In this document: piece after piece, positions 16,806-26,315 of the stretch
How positions within the stretch are numbered: position 1 is the first letter of the stretch
Layout: every line of letters starts with the position of its first letter
Assembly: GCF_000934725.1 (NCBI RefSeq)
Contig: NZ_JYNS01000026.1
Location: 1-32,102 of the forward strand
Length of the DNA: 32,102 nucleotides
DNA from: Methyloterricola oryzae
Lineage (GTDB): Bacteria > Pseudomonadota > Gammaproteobacteria > Methylococcales > Methylococcaceae
Direction: 5' to 3'
Notes under the pieces: generated by a model
Seen by the model: the letters and a program-made list of their open reading frames with translations, nothing else
Told to the model about the DNA's origin: nothing
Databases searched by the model: none
Translations under genes and position numbers: made by a program

Positions 16806-19069
16806 CTATCGCGGAGCGCTTTCGTTCCCGCTCCAAAGTGACCACAACTGTTGCAGCGCTCTGTCACTGGGCGAATGCTGCAGTCCTGTCTTCAAGGTGG
16901 ACATGGCTTCCTTGTGCCGCTGCGCACTGTCCAGGGCAACGGCGAAGACATAGACAAATCGCGCATTTTCCGGGGCCAATTCCACGGCGCGCTTGAGCGA
17001 AACCAGAGCTGCGCTGAGGTCCTTGCGGCGCACTTGAAGCAGCCCGAGGGCATGGTGCAGAGCCGCGGCACGGGGTTGCCGCGACAAACCCTGCAGCAGC
17101 AGCGCCTCGCTACCCTGCTCTTGCCCGCTTTCTCTCAAGAGATCAATCAGATTGACGTAAGCCGGCACCCAATCCGGGTTCAGGGCCAGGGCTTCACGGT
17201 AAGCCGACTCCGCTTGCGCAATTTGGCCGCGCCCGGCGTAAAAGTTGCCGATGTTCACCTGGGCGCCCGGTTCGTCGGCATTCAAGATTTGAGCGGCCAG
17301 ATAGTCTTCGGTGGCGCGTTCCCACCGGGGCAGCAGGCGGGAAGGCAGATTTGCAGGGGGAATATCGGCCAGGCTGGCGCCGGCCAGCGCGCGAATCAGC
17401 CGGACGGGGTCATCGAGCATGGCGAGGCCGAGTTCCGCGCGCCGGTCCGGCGGGAGCGATTCGAGCGCCCGGAGCCCCCCGGCGCGGATAAGCGGATTGG
17501 CGTCCGCCAGGGCTATTTCCACCGCGGGTTCGATGTCCGGCGAGGGCCACAGGGCCAACTCCGCCGCAGCGGTAGCCCTGGCCACGGCGGGCTGGTCGGT
17601 TTCCCTCAGCAGTTCCAATAGTTTGGATTTCGCTTCCGGCGCTCCGCTGCGGGCCGAGTGCAGCGCCTGCGCAAACCTTTGATAACCGCCTGGGTCGCGG
17701 CCCAGCCAACGGCGCAGGGTGTCTGCTGCCCAACTCGCCGATCTTTTTACGTGGCACCCGTTGCAGGCATTGGGCGTGCCCAGTTGCACGGAGAAATCGG
17801 GCCTCGGTATGCGGAAGCTGTGATCACGCCGAGGGTCTATCACCATATAGGCTTTTGCCGGCATGTGGCAGTCCACGCAATGGCTGCCCGGGGAGTCGAC
17901 GGTATGATGGTGGTGCGTGGCCTTGTCGTATTTTTCCGCCGCGTGGCAACGCGCGCAGATGCCGTCGCCCTCGGCCCTGAGCTTGAGGCTGTGGGGCTCG
18001 TGACAGTCGCTGCAGGTGACGCCGGCATGGAACATCCGGCTCTGCAAGAATGAACCGTACTCGTAGACCTCGCCGTCGATCTGACCATCGGCATGATAGA
18101 GGCCTTCTTCGAGCAGGGCCGGCAGGTGCGTGTTCATAAGCGGCTCGCCAAACCGGTAGCCGGCAAACCACTGGCCGCGTCGGGCATGACAACGGGCGCA
18201 CGTTTCAATCTCCTTGGTAGTCTGACGGGCCGGGCGACGGCTGGCATTGCCCGTGTGTGGGTCAATGGTCCACTGTGCCCCGGCGCGGTCATCAAGGAGA
18301 AACGGCAGTCCCAGCGTCGCATCAGGCGGCTGTTCGCCGTGCTCTTTGCTGCGCGCCCAGGCGACGTGCCTTGAGCCAGGGCCGTGGCAGGCTTCGCAAG
18401 CGACATCGATTTCTGACCAGGTGGTGTGATAGCTATGCGTGGCCGGGTCGTAATTTTTCAACAGGTTGGTCGAATGGCATTCGGCGCACATGTAGTTCCA
18501 GTTCTGGGATATCCTGGTCCAATGCAGTTCATCGTTGTGATCGATCTTCTCGCCCGGATAGAGGTGGAACCAGCGCTGACCCCCTGTTGCTTCGGCCGGC
18601 TGTCCCAGGCGACCGACAACACCTGCAGTCGTCCCCCGGGCAGTTCCAGAAGGTACTGCTGCAGCGGCGTGACGCCGAAGGTGTACTTGACCTCAAAGTC
18701 AGCCGCTTTGCCGTCGGGTCCGTCGGTGTTGACCATGAATTGGGAGCCGCGCCGGAAAAACCGGGTGCTGATGCCGTCCTACTTGAATTCGGTACCGTTG
18801 AAATCGCCCAGGACCGTTTCGGGCGTGACCTCCTGCATCGCCAGATCATGATGGGAACCCTGCCACAACCGGTCCTGTTCGGCATGACAACTGGCGCAGG
18901 CAACGCGGCCCACGACCGTGGCCTCGGGCGTGGCCGAATCGCTTGCGGCGGGGGAAGCCGTCTTGGCGGGCACGGGCGGCTCGGGCTCCGGCAGAAAGTA
19001 ACGGGTACCGAGCAGGCCCGCGGCCAGAAGGATGAGACCAGCAAGGCCCAGGCGCAGTGCGACACCCAT
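16806..19069 (-). pseudogene. Multiheme cytochrome c with HEAT-like and TPR repeats, broken by a TAG and a frameshift
   Basis: The original reading frame begins at ATG 19069 with a membrane anchor (LRLGLAGLILLAAGLLGTRY) and CASCH. A TAG at 18779-18781 interrupts it after NGTEFK, probably replacing a Tyr codon, and the same frame continues to about 18585. A run of five G (18580-18584 on the minus strand) seems to be one short; the frame then changes and runs to 16806. Eight CxxCH sites are visible in all (CASCH, CAECH, CEACH, CARCH twice, CSDCH, CVDCH, CNGCH). HEAT-like helices (about 17600-17330) and four or so TPRs follow. It resembles cytochrome c554-type proteins fused to TPRs. An internal ATG at 18491 leaves a 561-codon frame, but without a signal peptide it could not be matured. 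Confidence 0.85.
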
Positions 19070-19150
19070 GGCTACTTAGCACAGCCGAGAGGGCGTGAGC
19101 TCAAGCTAGAGGTCAGGGCTTTGAGCACAGACAAAATTCCTCGGTGCAGC

Positions 19151-19557
19151 TTAAGATTCGGTGACAGAGTCGAACAGCAGCGCCTTGTGTGAAACTCCGA
19201 GCTCCTTGGTCAGGCCAAACATGTAGACCAGCCCGATGGCCAGGTCGCCCAGCCCTAGCAGGGCCGCGATCTTTCCAACTTCGCCGAAAAGCCCGGCCGG
19301 TATCAGCAGCAAAGCCGCCGCGTAGCGTAGCAGCGACTCCCAATAGACCTGTGAGGCGCGCCGTTTCAGGTCACGTGCGGAGATGATCAGCACCGCGGCG
19401 GTGAACCCCAGGAAGCCGGCTATGAGCCATCCCCAGACGGGTGCGCAGATATTGAGGCCCATGCCTGCGTAGAGCGGCGGACAAAGCAGAGGATCAGGGC
19501 GAGGCCTGCGTTGTATACGCCAGACCAGAAAATGAAACGGCTCGTGGGAAAAGGCAT
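19151..19557 (-). pseudogene. Small polytopic membrane protein, frameshifted
   Basis: The minus strand from ATG 19557 reads MPFPTSRFIFWSGVYNAGLA and LILCFVR, then slips one base near 19474-19480. The next frame continues LYAGMGLNICAPVWGWLIAG and further hydrophobic segments, ending with GVSHKALLFDSVTES at 19151. Joined, the two parts make a protein of about 135 residues with four predicted membrane helices. I do not know the family. Starting at the internal ATG 19462 would lose the first helix. It lies 34 bases after the outer-membrane gene's true end and 81 bases before the cytochrome, so it belongs to the same operon. Confidence 0.6.
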
Positions 19558-19591
19558 GGGGCGGCGTCTCCAGTCGAGGCTTTTTGATAGG

Positions 19592-20660
19592 TCAAAAACG
19601 GGTTTCCACCCCGATTCCGACATTGGTATTGTGAATTCCCGAGGCCTCGAAGCTTTCCTTGCGACTTGAATGCTGCACGCCGGTGTAGGCACGGGTCTGC
19701 GGGGATATTCCGGCAGTTCAGCAGGGCCTCACCTTGATAGACGTTTTCCTTGCCCCACTTGCGTTCATCCTCCTCCAGTTGGCTCAACCAGTCGTTGTGC
19801 TCGTAATGAAAGGCAAGGCTCACTGAGAATGTCTCGCTCAGCTCGAAGTCCAGATCCGTCGAAGCGTAGTGATTAGTGTACGACACGTCGTCGCCGTATT
19901 GCGGCTGGTGGCGGCCGTTGGCCAGGCCGCGCTCGCAATGGTACGCCAAGCCCAGGGTCACGACGGGTAGAAGCGTCCATTCAAGATGCGGCCCCACCGT
20001 CCAGAAATCGGTGTCGCGCTGGCTGTAGGCGCTGTTGTAACGGCGCGTGCCATAGCGAGACAGGAGCTTCACTTCCAGGCCTTCAGCCACTTCCTGATCG
20101 ATCCGCAAAGAGCCGATCTGGCTGGTCACCCGCTCCGGCACGATCTGGAAACGGCCTGAGCGGCGCTCCTCATTGTCTCCGATGAACAAATCCGGGTTGT
20201 AGTAATAGCGCAGCAACACCCGGGTGCCAGGCCGAAAGACCTGCTGCGCCTGCATGAACAGGGTGCCGTTGTTGTACTGGCTGTGATCGAAGAATATGAA
20301 GCCGTCCCCACGAAGATCCAACGTGGTGGTCCCAAGGCCTGAATCAAAGGCTTTGGATAGCTTCAGCATCGGTTCGAACACACCGTCGCTGCCCTGGCCG
20401 GTCACGCGAGCGTCCAGGGCCGGCTGTGTCGGATCGGCGTCGCGGGTCAAACGCCTCGTCGCGGAGAAGATGCTCACATCGTCGGTGTAGAACAACGAAC
20501 CGCGGCCGCTAAGCGACCACTCCGCAGACCCGGGCCGCGGATGTCCCAGCATGAAGATCAACAGCGTCAGAGAGGCGTTGCGGCCCACCGGGATCCAGTT
20601 TGCCGTTTGCCGGGAGCGCAAACGGCGGAGCCGCAATGGGCGAAGAAGCGGGTCAGCCAC
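19592..20660 (-). pseudogene. Outer-membrane protein with a late frameshift
   Basis: The frame starts near GTG 20660, or more likely GTG 20588, since VGRNASLTLLIFMLGHPRPGSA is a signal peptide. Long barrel strands follow: GTTTLDLRGDGFIFFDHSQY, RVLLRYYYNPDLFIGDN, HLEWTLLPVVTLGLAYHCER. An extra base at 19708-19709 (AA in CCGGAAT) shifts the frame. Correcting it gives SPQTRAYTGVQHSSRKESF and a terminal VGIGVETRF with stop at 19592. A C-terminal Phe is the expected outer-membrane signature. Uncorrected, the frame runs on to 19494 with an unrelated tail. The protein may bind or export products linked to the neighbouring sulfatase and cytochrome; this is a guess from context. Confidence 0.75.
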
Positions 20661-20666
20661 TTAGGA

Positions 20667-21385
20667 CTAGCGGGTCACCGGCGCATTCAACTGTTCCATC
20701 ACCTGATCGATGGTGAAGCTGGCCGCCTTCTGACGCGGCGGAAAGTCCTTGAACGTCTGCAGGAACTGGCCGACGTATTGCTGCGCCGGCACCAGCAGGA
20801 ACACATGGTCGATGTACCAGTCCCAATAGGTGTTGGAAGTGACACTGGCCTTCTCATACGGGTCGGTCCGCAGATTGTAGAGCCAGGGGATGCGGGTCTT
20901 CACGAAGGGTTCGCCCCAAAGGGCCAGGGTTCCGGGACTGCGCTGCTGGGCGAACACCACCTTCCAGTTGTCGTAGCGCAGACCGGTGAGATCGCCATCG
21001 TCGGAGAAATAGAAGAACTCCTGGCGCGGGCTCTTGGCCTCCTGGCCGGTCAGGTACGGCAACTGGTTGTAGCCGTCCAGATGGACCTTGAACGTCTTGC
21101 TGCCGGCTTTGTAGCCGTGCAACTTTGCTCCGCGTAGTAATCCGTGAACATCATCCCTTCGGCGGCGACCCGGTCGATATTCGGGGTCTTGTACCCCATG
21201 ACGCCCCGCGAGTAGGCACTGACGTTGGATTGGCCAATATCGTCGCCCCAGATGATGACGATGTTCGGTTTGCCATCGGACTGTTTTCCGGCCGGCGCTT
21301 CCGCCGAGGTGTTCATGCCCAGCGCACACGCGAACCCGCCGAGCAGCACCTTTTCAACTAGCGAGACAGACTTGCCATTTACCAT
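20667..21385 (-). pseudogene. Arylsulfatase with a large internal deletion
   Basis: From ATG 21385 the frame has a signal-like N-terminus, the metal-binding strand [20 protein letters not shown], and YYAEQSCTA, the start of the formylglycine motif C-T-A-x-R. Immediately after CTA the sequence jumps into another frame reading [20 protein letters not shown], the late part of the same enzyme family. It continues through FFYFSDDGDLTGLRYDNWKVVF to the normal C-terminus VMEQLNAPVTR (20667). About 300 residues of the catalytic domain are missing, including the motif's Arg. The junction lies near 21112-21128. Family members are about 500-570 residues. It cannot be an active sulfatase. Confidence 0.88.
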
Positions 21386-21443
21386 GACGTTTCTCCCTTG
21401 GGATTGTCTTTCTTATCTCCCAATGTCCACGTGTTGTCTTCGT

Positions 21444-21953
21444 TTACTCGGAAGCGCGCCGCGCAGCCCCGAAAAACAGTGAAATGAAGGTGTCTTTACC
21501 GATGGCCCGTATCAGTTCCCGCAACGAGACATAAACGAAGAAGAGCACGAGCAACCACATTTGTATCAGCCAGAAATGGGGCCACACCACCTCGGCCAAG
21601 AGGTGCTGGTGAGCCGTGCCGAGGCTTTTGAACTCGCGCAGAAACGGCAGCAGATGCTCCAGGTAGCGAACCAGCAGGGTTGCCACGAGGTAGATGCCGG
21701 TTTTCCAGGCGACATTGAAGATCAGGGGCTTGTCCGGGTAACGGTTGACAAAGGGAAACTTGTCGACGACCAAAACGACTTTGCCGACAATCAAGGCGCC
21801 TACCACAGCGTTGATGAAGCCGCTGAGCGGGATGTCATACTCCCGCATCGTCAAACGGCGGGTCATTACCAGCAGGCTGAAGGTGATGAAAAAAAACACG
21901 GTCGGCGGCAGGACAAGAATAACCTCGTGCTTCAATGTCTTCAGCAGCTTCAT
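21444..21953 (-). CDS. Polytopic membrane protein heading the sulfatase-cytochrome operon
   Basis: I choose ATG 21953 because GGAGAG lies just before it; an open frame reaches 22070 but adds an unlikely leader. The 169-residue protein has about four membrane segments: VILVLPPTVFFFITFSLLVM (residues 11-30), SGFINAVVGALIVGKVVLVV (44-63), a third around residues 82-98, and WLIQMWLLVLFFVYVSLREL (127-146). It ends with a charged tail. I do not recognise a named family. It is the only intact member of a five-gene minus-strand run and ends 58 bases before the arylsulfatase start. Confidence 0.7.
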   Translation of the reverse strand: MKLLKTLKHEVILVLPPTVFFFITFSLLVMTRRLTMREYDIPLSGFINAVVGALIVGKVVLVVDKFPFVNRYPDKPLIFNVAWKTGIYLVATLLVRYLEHLLPFLREFKSLGTAHQHLLAEVVWPHFWLIQMWLLVLFFVYVSLRELIRAIGKDTFISLFFGAARRASE

Positions 21954-22066
21954 GTACTCTCTCCGGACCTTAGAACAGCTCAGCGCCCTAAAAGGTTTTC
22001 CTAAAAGTGCCGCCACAAGGCAGCGTCGAAATCCAGGTCCAGGATCCACTGGGAGCGCCCCTGCTG

Positions 22067-22228
22067 TCAATTCAAGGGCCTTCTGTCCTCCAGCACCGGG
22101 AACAGGACCGCAAGCAGCTCGTGGCGGCCGAATAGCTTCTGCACAAATCCCGCCACCTCGGCGTCCTACGCGCGGGCAGCCAGTTCCGAGTCGTCATTGG
22201 CGTTGACGAAAATTACCAGGAGGATCCC
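22067..22228 (-). pseudogene. Degraded C-terminal coding remnant of unknown origin
   Basis: A minus-strand frame reads SGILLVIFVNANDDSELAAR, meets a TAG, and continues DAEVAGFVQKLFGRHELLAV to a stop at 22067. The composition is protein-like on both sides of the stop, so a decayed gene end is plausible. I cannot name the protein, and short length makes chance possible. Confidence 0.25.
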
Positions 22229-22442
22229 AGACTTGGACTGATCGGTACGTATGTCTATCTCTAACTTCGTGCAGGAGAATCTCCTATGGTCACCGGTCTT
22301 TGGGGTCCGACCTAATTGAGAAGGATGCTGCCACCAAAAAAATGGTGAAAAGGTTCGAGTTACGCGTCCAGAAATCGACGGCGACTTGACGACAACTAAA
22401 CCCGTCCGAGCGAAAGCTTCCTGGATGGAACCGTCCTTAAAA

Positions 22443-22544
22443 CGACCACTTCAACAAAAAGACGAGCGGCTGAAGTTGGCGGACAGGACTCATACGTAGC
22501 CGTTCCTAAAATCCGAAGCCAAGGTTGAATTGCTGAAGTGGTCG
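22443..22544. repeat. Perfect 11-bp inverted repeat around 80 bases
   Basis: CGACCACTTCA (22443-22453) is repeated inverted as TGAAGTGGTCG (22534-22544). The region between has no gene. It lies just before the IS481 end at 22558. It may be part of another small mobile or repeat unit, but no transposase or matching ends are visible. Confidence 0.35.
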
Positions 22545-22557
22545 AATGGCTCTTATG

Positions 22558-23024
22558 TGTAGAAGTCGCGACCTGACCTGACAGTTACCCGTTTTTTGGT
22601 GCGCTGGGTTGTCAGATCAAATTCAACTGACCGACTTTTTGGTCCCACATCTCCTTTCCAGCGTTAAGGGTTTGTAGGGGCGTGCGTCCGCAGCACATCT
22701 TACCCTGGTGGGTTCGCTCCTGGTTGTAATGGTCGTTCCAATCATCCAGGTCAGCCTGCAGTTCGTCCACGTAGAGATAAAGCTTTTTGCGGAAGACGGC
22801 TTTATAAAACTCCTGCAACAGGGTTTTATGGAAACGTTCCCAGATGCCATTGGTCTGTGGATGCCGCGCCCGAGTCTTGGTGTGCTCAATGTCATTGAGC
22901 GCCAGATCGAGCTGATAGTCGTGTGCTTCGGCCTTGCCGCGATATTCGGTGCCCCGGTCCGTCAGGATGCGCAATACGCCCATCCCGTGTTCGGCGAGGA
23001 ACGGCCAACTCCGGCCGTTCTAGC
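22558..23024 (-). mobile_element. IS481-family element, 5'-truncated
   Basis: The element end begins with TGTAGAAGTCGCGACCTGA at 22558, an identical start to the copy at 31952; after this the two sequences stay alike for about 150 bases to the window edge. TGT at the tip suits this family. Similarity to a transposase reaches about 23021 and then stops at a TAG, so the other end and roughly two thirds of the transposase are gone. Confidence 0.75.
22612..23021 (-). pseudogene. IS481 transposase, C-terminal fragment
   Basis: The frame opens at 23021, after a TAG, with NGRSWPFLAEHGMGVLRILT and goes on through DRGTEYRGKAEAHDYQLDLA, HPQTNGIWERFHKTLLQEF and QADLDDWNDHYNQERTHQGK to a stop at 22612. 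DRGTEY and the NGIWERFHKTL helix belong to the integrase-like (rve) DDE core; the last catalytic Glu sits in NGIWE. The N-terminal helix-turn-helix and first catalytic Asp are absent. The first ATG (22983) is internal, so the fragment is not functional. Confidence 0.82.
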
Positions 23025-23591
23025 GCCGTATGAGAACGTCTGGTTTATGCCGGAAAGAGGGCGAACAAAACTGAGCGAGAAATGCCCCTTGAACAAATTC
23101 CGGGAGGCAAATAAGCCTATGTGTATTTCATGAGACAGGGCAGAATATGGCACAAATGAGAAGTCTGTCTAATCAGAGATTGGAGTCGCGGCTATTCGCA
23201 TAACCGCTTCAGCAAGCAGCAGGGCTGGGCTGAATCTTTCCATTCTCGCCATGACTTGATTTGTATCTTGCCCAGCGCATCTGCGTTGAATCTGCGACAA
23301 CAGCTACAGTTCGGAAAGAATAGACGATGCGTTTCGAGGGCCCATGATGATCGACGTTTCCCCAGCCGGCAGTCGCTTAATGGCGAAAAGCCCTATCTGC
23401 GGTGTTCCGCGAGCCGTCATTGATTGCAAGTGCCTCCTATTTTCCGGCGACTTGCCTTGCCACGAAGAAGGTGATGAGGCTTTCACCTGTCGGACTCCTG
23501 TAATAACCAAAGACTGGCGGCAGATCGCCACGCGTTCCTAGGAATGGCAGGCACACAAGGTCACGGCTGCACAGGGCTGCCTGGATAGATA
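23025..23591. other. Region without a recognised gene upstream of the bst-like operon
   Basis: About 570 bases between the truncated IS and the RND gene. Short frames exist (for example 23344-23541 plus and 23304-23531 minus) but none shows a domain, a good ribosome site or a believable composition. The promoter of the downstream operon should be here; I see no convincing pair of hexamers. Confidence 0.4.
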
Positions 23592-26315
23592 ATGGCGCGG
23601 CCCTCCATGCCGATCAGCCATTATGCGGCAAGCCTGGCTGAACGCTTTGCCCGGCATCCTTGGTGGGTATTGGCATTTGCTTTGGGGCTGTCCCTGTTGG
23701 CCGGATGGGGGACTGCGCAATTGCCCGTCTACACGTCGCGGCAGGCGTTGTTGCCCCAAAACACCGACGTGGCGAAGCGTTTCAATGGCTTTCTGAAGAA
23801 TTTTGGCGCTGCCTCGGATCTGATCGTCGTATTAGAAGGTGCACCGCGTCCTGATCTGCAAGATTTTGCGGGTAAACTGGCCGATGCGTTGCGCATCGAG
23901 CCTGAAATCAGCCAGACCACCGACCGCCTGGACCTCGACTTTCTCCTGCAGCACGCCTATTTACTGATTTCGCCCGAGAAACTGGAGCGGCTCGGCTCGC
24001 TATTGGATGACGCGGCAAGTAGCGGGAGCATGGAAGACAGGCTGCGCCAGGTGCAGGACTGGAGCCACAACCATCCCCCCTTGGCCGAGCTCGGGATCGA
24101 TCTTAAAACCGCCGAAGAAGGCTTGAAGCTGAGCGCCTTCTTTCTGGATGAGTGGCAGCGTTGGCTTTCAGCCACTCAAGCGCCCGCCAAACCGGACTGG
24201 AATCATCTGCTAGACAGCCTGGGAGCGGCAGGAATGGCCGACGGGCATTTCACTTCCCACGACGGGCGGATGCTGTTTGTATTCGTCCACCCGAGGAATC
24301 CTTCCGAAGACTTCAAGAACCTTGGCCCTTTCGTTGACAAGGTCAAAGCGGTGGCTTCAAACCTCGCCGAACAAGCCAAGGCAGAAGGCCGCCCAGCGCC
24401 AACGGTGGGGCTGACCGGGCTGCCGGCCATCGAATACGAGGAATTCGTCAATATCCGCCACGATATTGCCCTTGTGGTCGTCACTTCGGCCTGCTTGGTC
24501 GCGGCTCTGATCCTGCTGGTGGTGCGCAGCCTGCGCTGGGCCGTGCTGATCTTCGTCCCCATGGGGCTGGGCGTCCTCTGGAGCCTGGGACTGGCACTGG
24601 TCACCGTCGGCCACCTGACCATCATCACGGCGGCTTTCATCGCCATTTTGTTCGGTCTCGGAGCGGACTATGGCATCTTTACCTCGTCACGCATCGCCGA
24701 GGAGCGGCGAATTGGAAAACCTTTGGTGGAAGCCATCGGCGCCGGCATCGGCTCGTCATTCGTCGCGGTGCTCACCGCTGGCGGGGCCTCGCTGCTGATT
24801 TTCGGCACGCTGGCGACGGTGGATTTCCCCGGCTTCGCTGAACTAGGCGTGGTGGCGGCCAAAGGAGTCCTGATGATCCTCATCAGCACCTGGACGGTCC
24901 AGCCAGCGCTATATGCCTTGCTGCCCCCGAGGCTGAAAAGCCGGCCGCCGGCCGCCGCTCAAACATGCGGTATTCGAATAACCGGGGCCTACCCCCCCCT
25001 TGCGGTCGCCATCATCGTGGTCGCCGCATTGGGCGGTGCCGCCTTCGGTTTAGTCCGGGGCTTTTCCATCCCTTTCAATTACGACGTGCTTTCCATGCTT
25101 CCGAAGGATTCCCAGGCCGCTTTTTACCAGCGCCGGATGGTGGCGGAGAGCGATTATCAGGCGGAGGTCGTCATCTTCACCGCCGGGGACATGGAGCAGG
25201 CGCGACGAATCACCGCCGAGGCGGTCAAATTCCAGTCCATCGCGAAAGTGCAATCAGTAGCCATGTTCTTCCCGAAAGATGCTGACGACCGCCTTCGTGC
25301 CGCAATAAGAATTGGGGATGCCGCCGACCGACTGGAAAACGCACGGAAGCTCGCGGCACTGGCACGGGCAGGTCTGTCCGAGACATCCTTCGGACTTTTG
25401 CGGTCGATTTTGGAGAATTCGCTCGCCTTCGTCGACGAGGCTGAGGAACAGGCATTTTCGGCCGGACACGCCGATCTGGTAAAGTCACTCGAAGACTTGC
25501 GGGGAAGAATGGAAGCCATCCAGGCAAGGCTCGATGCCGACCCCAGGCTGGCGAGGGAACGCAGCGAGAGCTATTTGCGGGCCTTGCTGGACGCGGCGGA
25601 AGTGGGCATCGGCCACCTTGCCTCCTGGCGGCAGGCGAAGCCTTTCACACCCGCGCAATTGCCCCCCGCCTTGCGCGAGCGCTTCTTCGGCGCTGACGGC
25701 AGCATGGCAGTCTACGCCTTCCCTGCCAAGTCGGTGTATAAGCCGGCCAACCTTGATCAGCTCATGCACGATGTATACAGCGTGTCGCCGGATGCGACCG
25801 GCTTCCCCACCACGCACCAGGCATTCGCCAGATCCGTGGTGGAAAGCTTTGACCGCGGAACACTGCTTGCCCTGGGAGTCTGCCTGCTCTGGATTTTGCT
25901 GGTTACTCGGAACGTCACGGGCTTCTTGCTGACTTCCCTGCCTCTGCTTATTGGCGGCGGCTGGATGCTGGGAGTGATGGCACTAGCCGGTATCCAGTAC
26001 AATTACGCCAATATCATCGCCCTGCCGCTGATGATTGCCCTCGCCGTGGATTACGGCATATGGTTCAGTTATCGCTGGCGCGAATTGCAAAATCAAACCC
26101 CGTTGCAGATCAGCCTGACTGCGGGCAAGGTCATAGGCCTTGCCGCAGGCACCGAACTGGCCGGTCTGGGCGCAATCACCTTGGCCAGCTACCGGGGGGT
26201 GTCCACCCTGGGGGTGAGTATCACCATCGGACTGGCTTGCTGTCTGGCCGCAACCTTGTTCGTGGCGCCGGCCATCGGGCAGTTGATCGACCCAAGGAAA
26301 AAAAATAATGCCTAA
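23592..26315 (+). CDS. bstA: RND/MMPL lipid transporter, BstA-like (HpnN relative)
   Basis: A 907-residue protein with two RND halves. TM1 is at about residues 23-43 (WWVLAFALGLSLLAG), and a periplasmic domain follows to about residue 290. TM2-6 contain GLGADYGIFTSSR near residue 358. The second periplasmic domain runs from about 480 to 750, and TM8-12 carry ALAVDYGIWFSYRW near residue 820. The paired DYG motifs are usual for MMPL/HpnN proteins, which move hopanoids or other lipids. The gene order (this transporter, PhnD-like binding protein, TatT-like lipoprotein) matches BstA-BstB-BstC, the sterol-transport system of Methylococcus capsulatus. Hopanoid transport by an HpnN-like protein is the alternative. 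It overlaps the next gene by eight bases. Confidence 0.72.
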   Translation: MARPSMPISHYAASLAERFARHPWWVLAFALGLSLLAGWGTAQLPVYTSRQALLPQNTDVAKRFNGFLKNFGAASDLIVVLEGAPRPDLQDFAGKLADALRIEPEISQTTDRLDLDFLLQHAYLLISPEKLERLGSLLDDAASSGSMEDRLRQVQDWSHNHPPLAELGIDLKTAEEGLKLSAFFLDEWQRWLSATQAPAKPDWNHLLDSLGAAGMADGHFTSHDGRMLFVFVHPRNPSEDFKNLGPFVDKVKAVASNLAEQAKAEGRPAPTVGLTGLPAIEYEEFVNIRHDIALVVVTSACLVAALILLVVRSLRWAVLIFVPMGLGVLWSLGLALVTVGHLTIITAAFIAILFGLGADYGIFTSSRIAEERRIGKPLVEAIGAGIGSSFVAVLTAGGASLLIFGTLATVDFPGFAELGVVAAKGVLMILISTWTVQPALYALLPPRLKSRPPAAAQTCGIRITGAYPPLAVAIIVVAALGGAAFGLVRGFSIPFNYDVLSMLPKDSQAAFYQRRMVAESDYQAEVVIFTAGDMEQARRITAEAVKFQSIAKVQSVAMFFPKDADDRLRAAIRIGDAADRLENARKLAALARAGLSETSFGLLRSILENSLAFVDEAEEQAFSAGHADLVKSLEDLRGRMEAIQARLDADPRLARERSESYLRALLDAAEVGIGHLASWRQAKPFTPAQLPPALRERFFGADGSMAVYAFPAKSVYKPANLDQLMHDVYSVSPDATGFPTTHQAFARSVVESFDRGTLLALGVCLLWILLVTRNVTGFLLTSLPLLIGGGWMLGVMALAGIQYNYANIIALPLMIALAVDYGIWFSYRWRELQNQTPLQISLTAGKVIGLAAGTELAGLGAITLASYRGVSTLGVSITIGLACCLAATLFVAPAIGQLIDPRKKNNA

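Noticed and set aside
18257-19192. Plus-strand frame (311 codons) over the cytochrome region
   Set aside because: The minus strand carries eight CxxCH sites; the plus-strand translation has no motif and is an antisense artefact made possible by the lesions.
23304-23541. Overlapping short frames on both strands before the RND gene
   Set aside because: Neither shows a ribosome site, domain or believable composition; chance frames are more likely.
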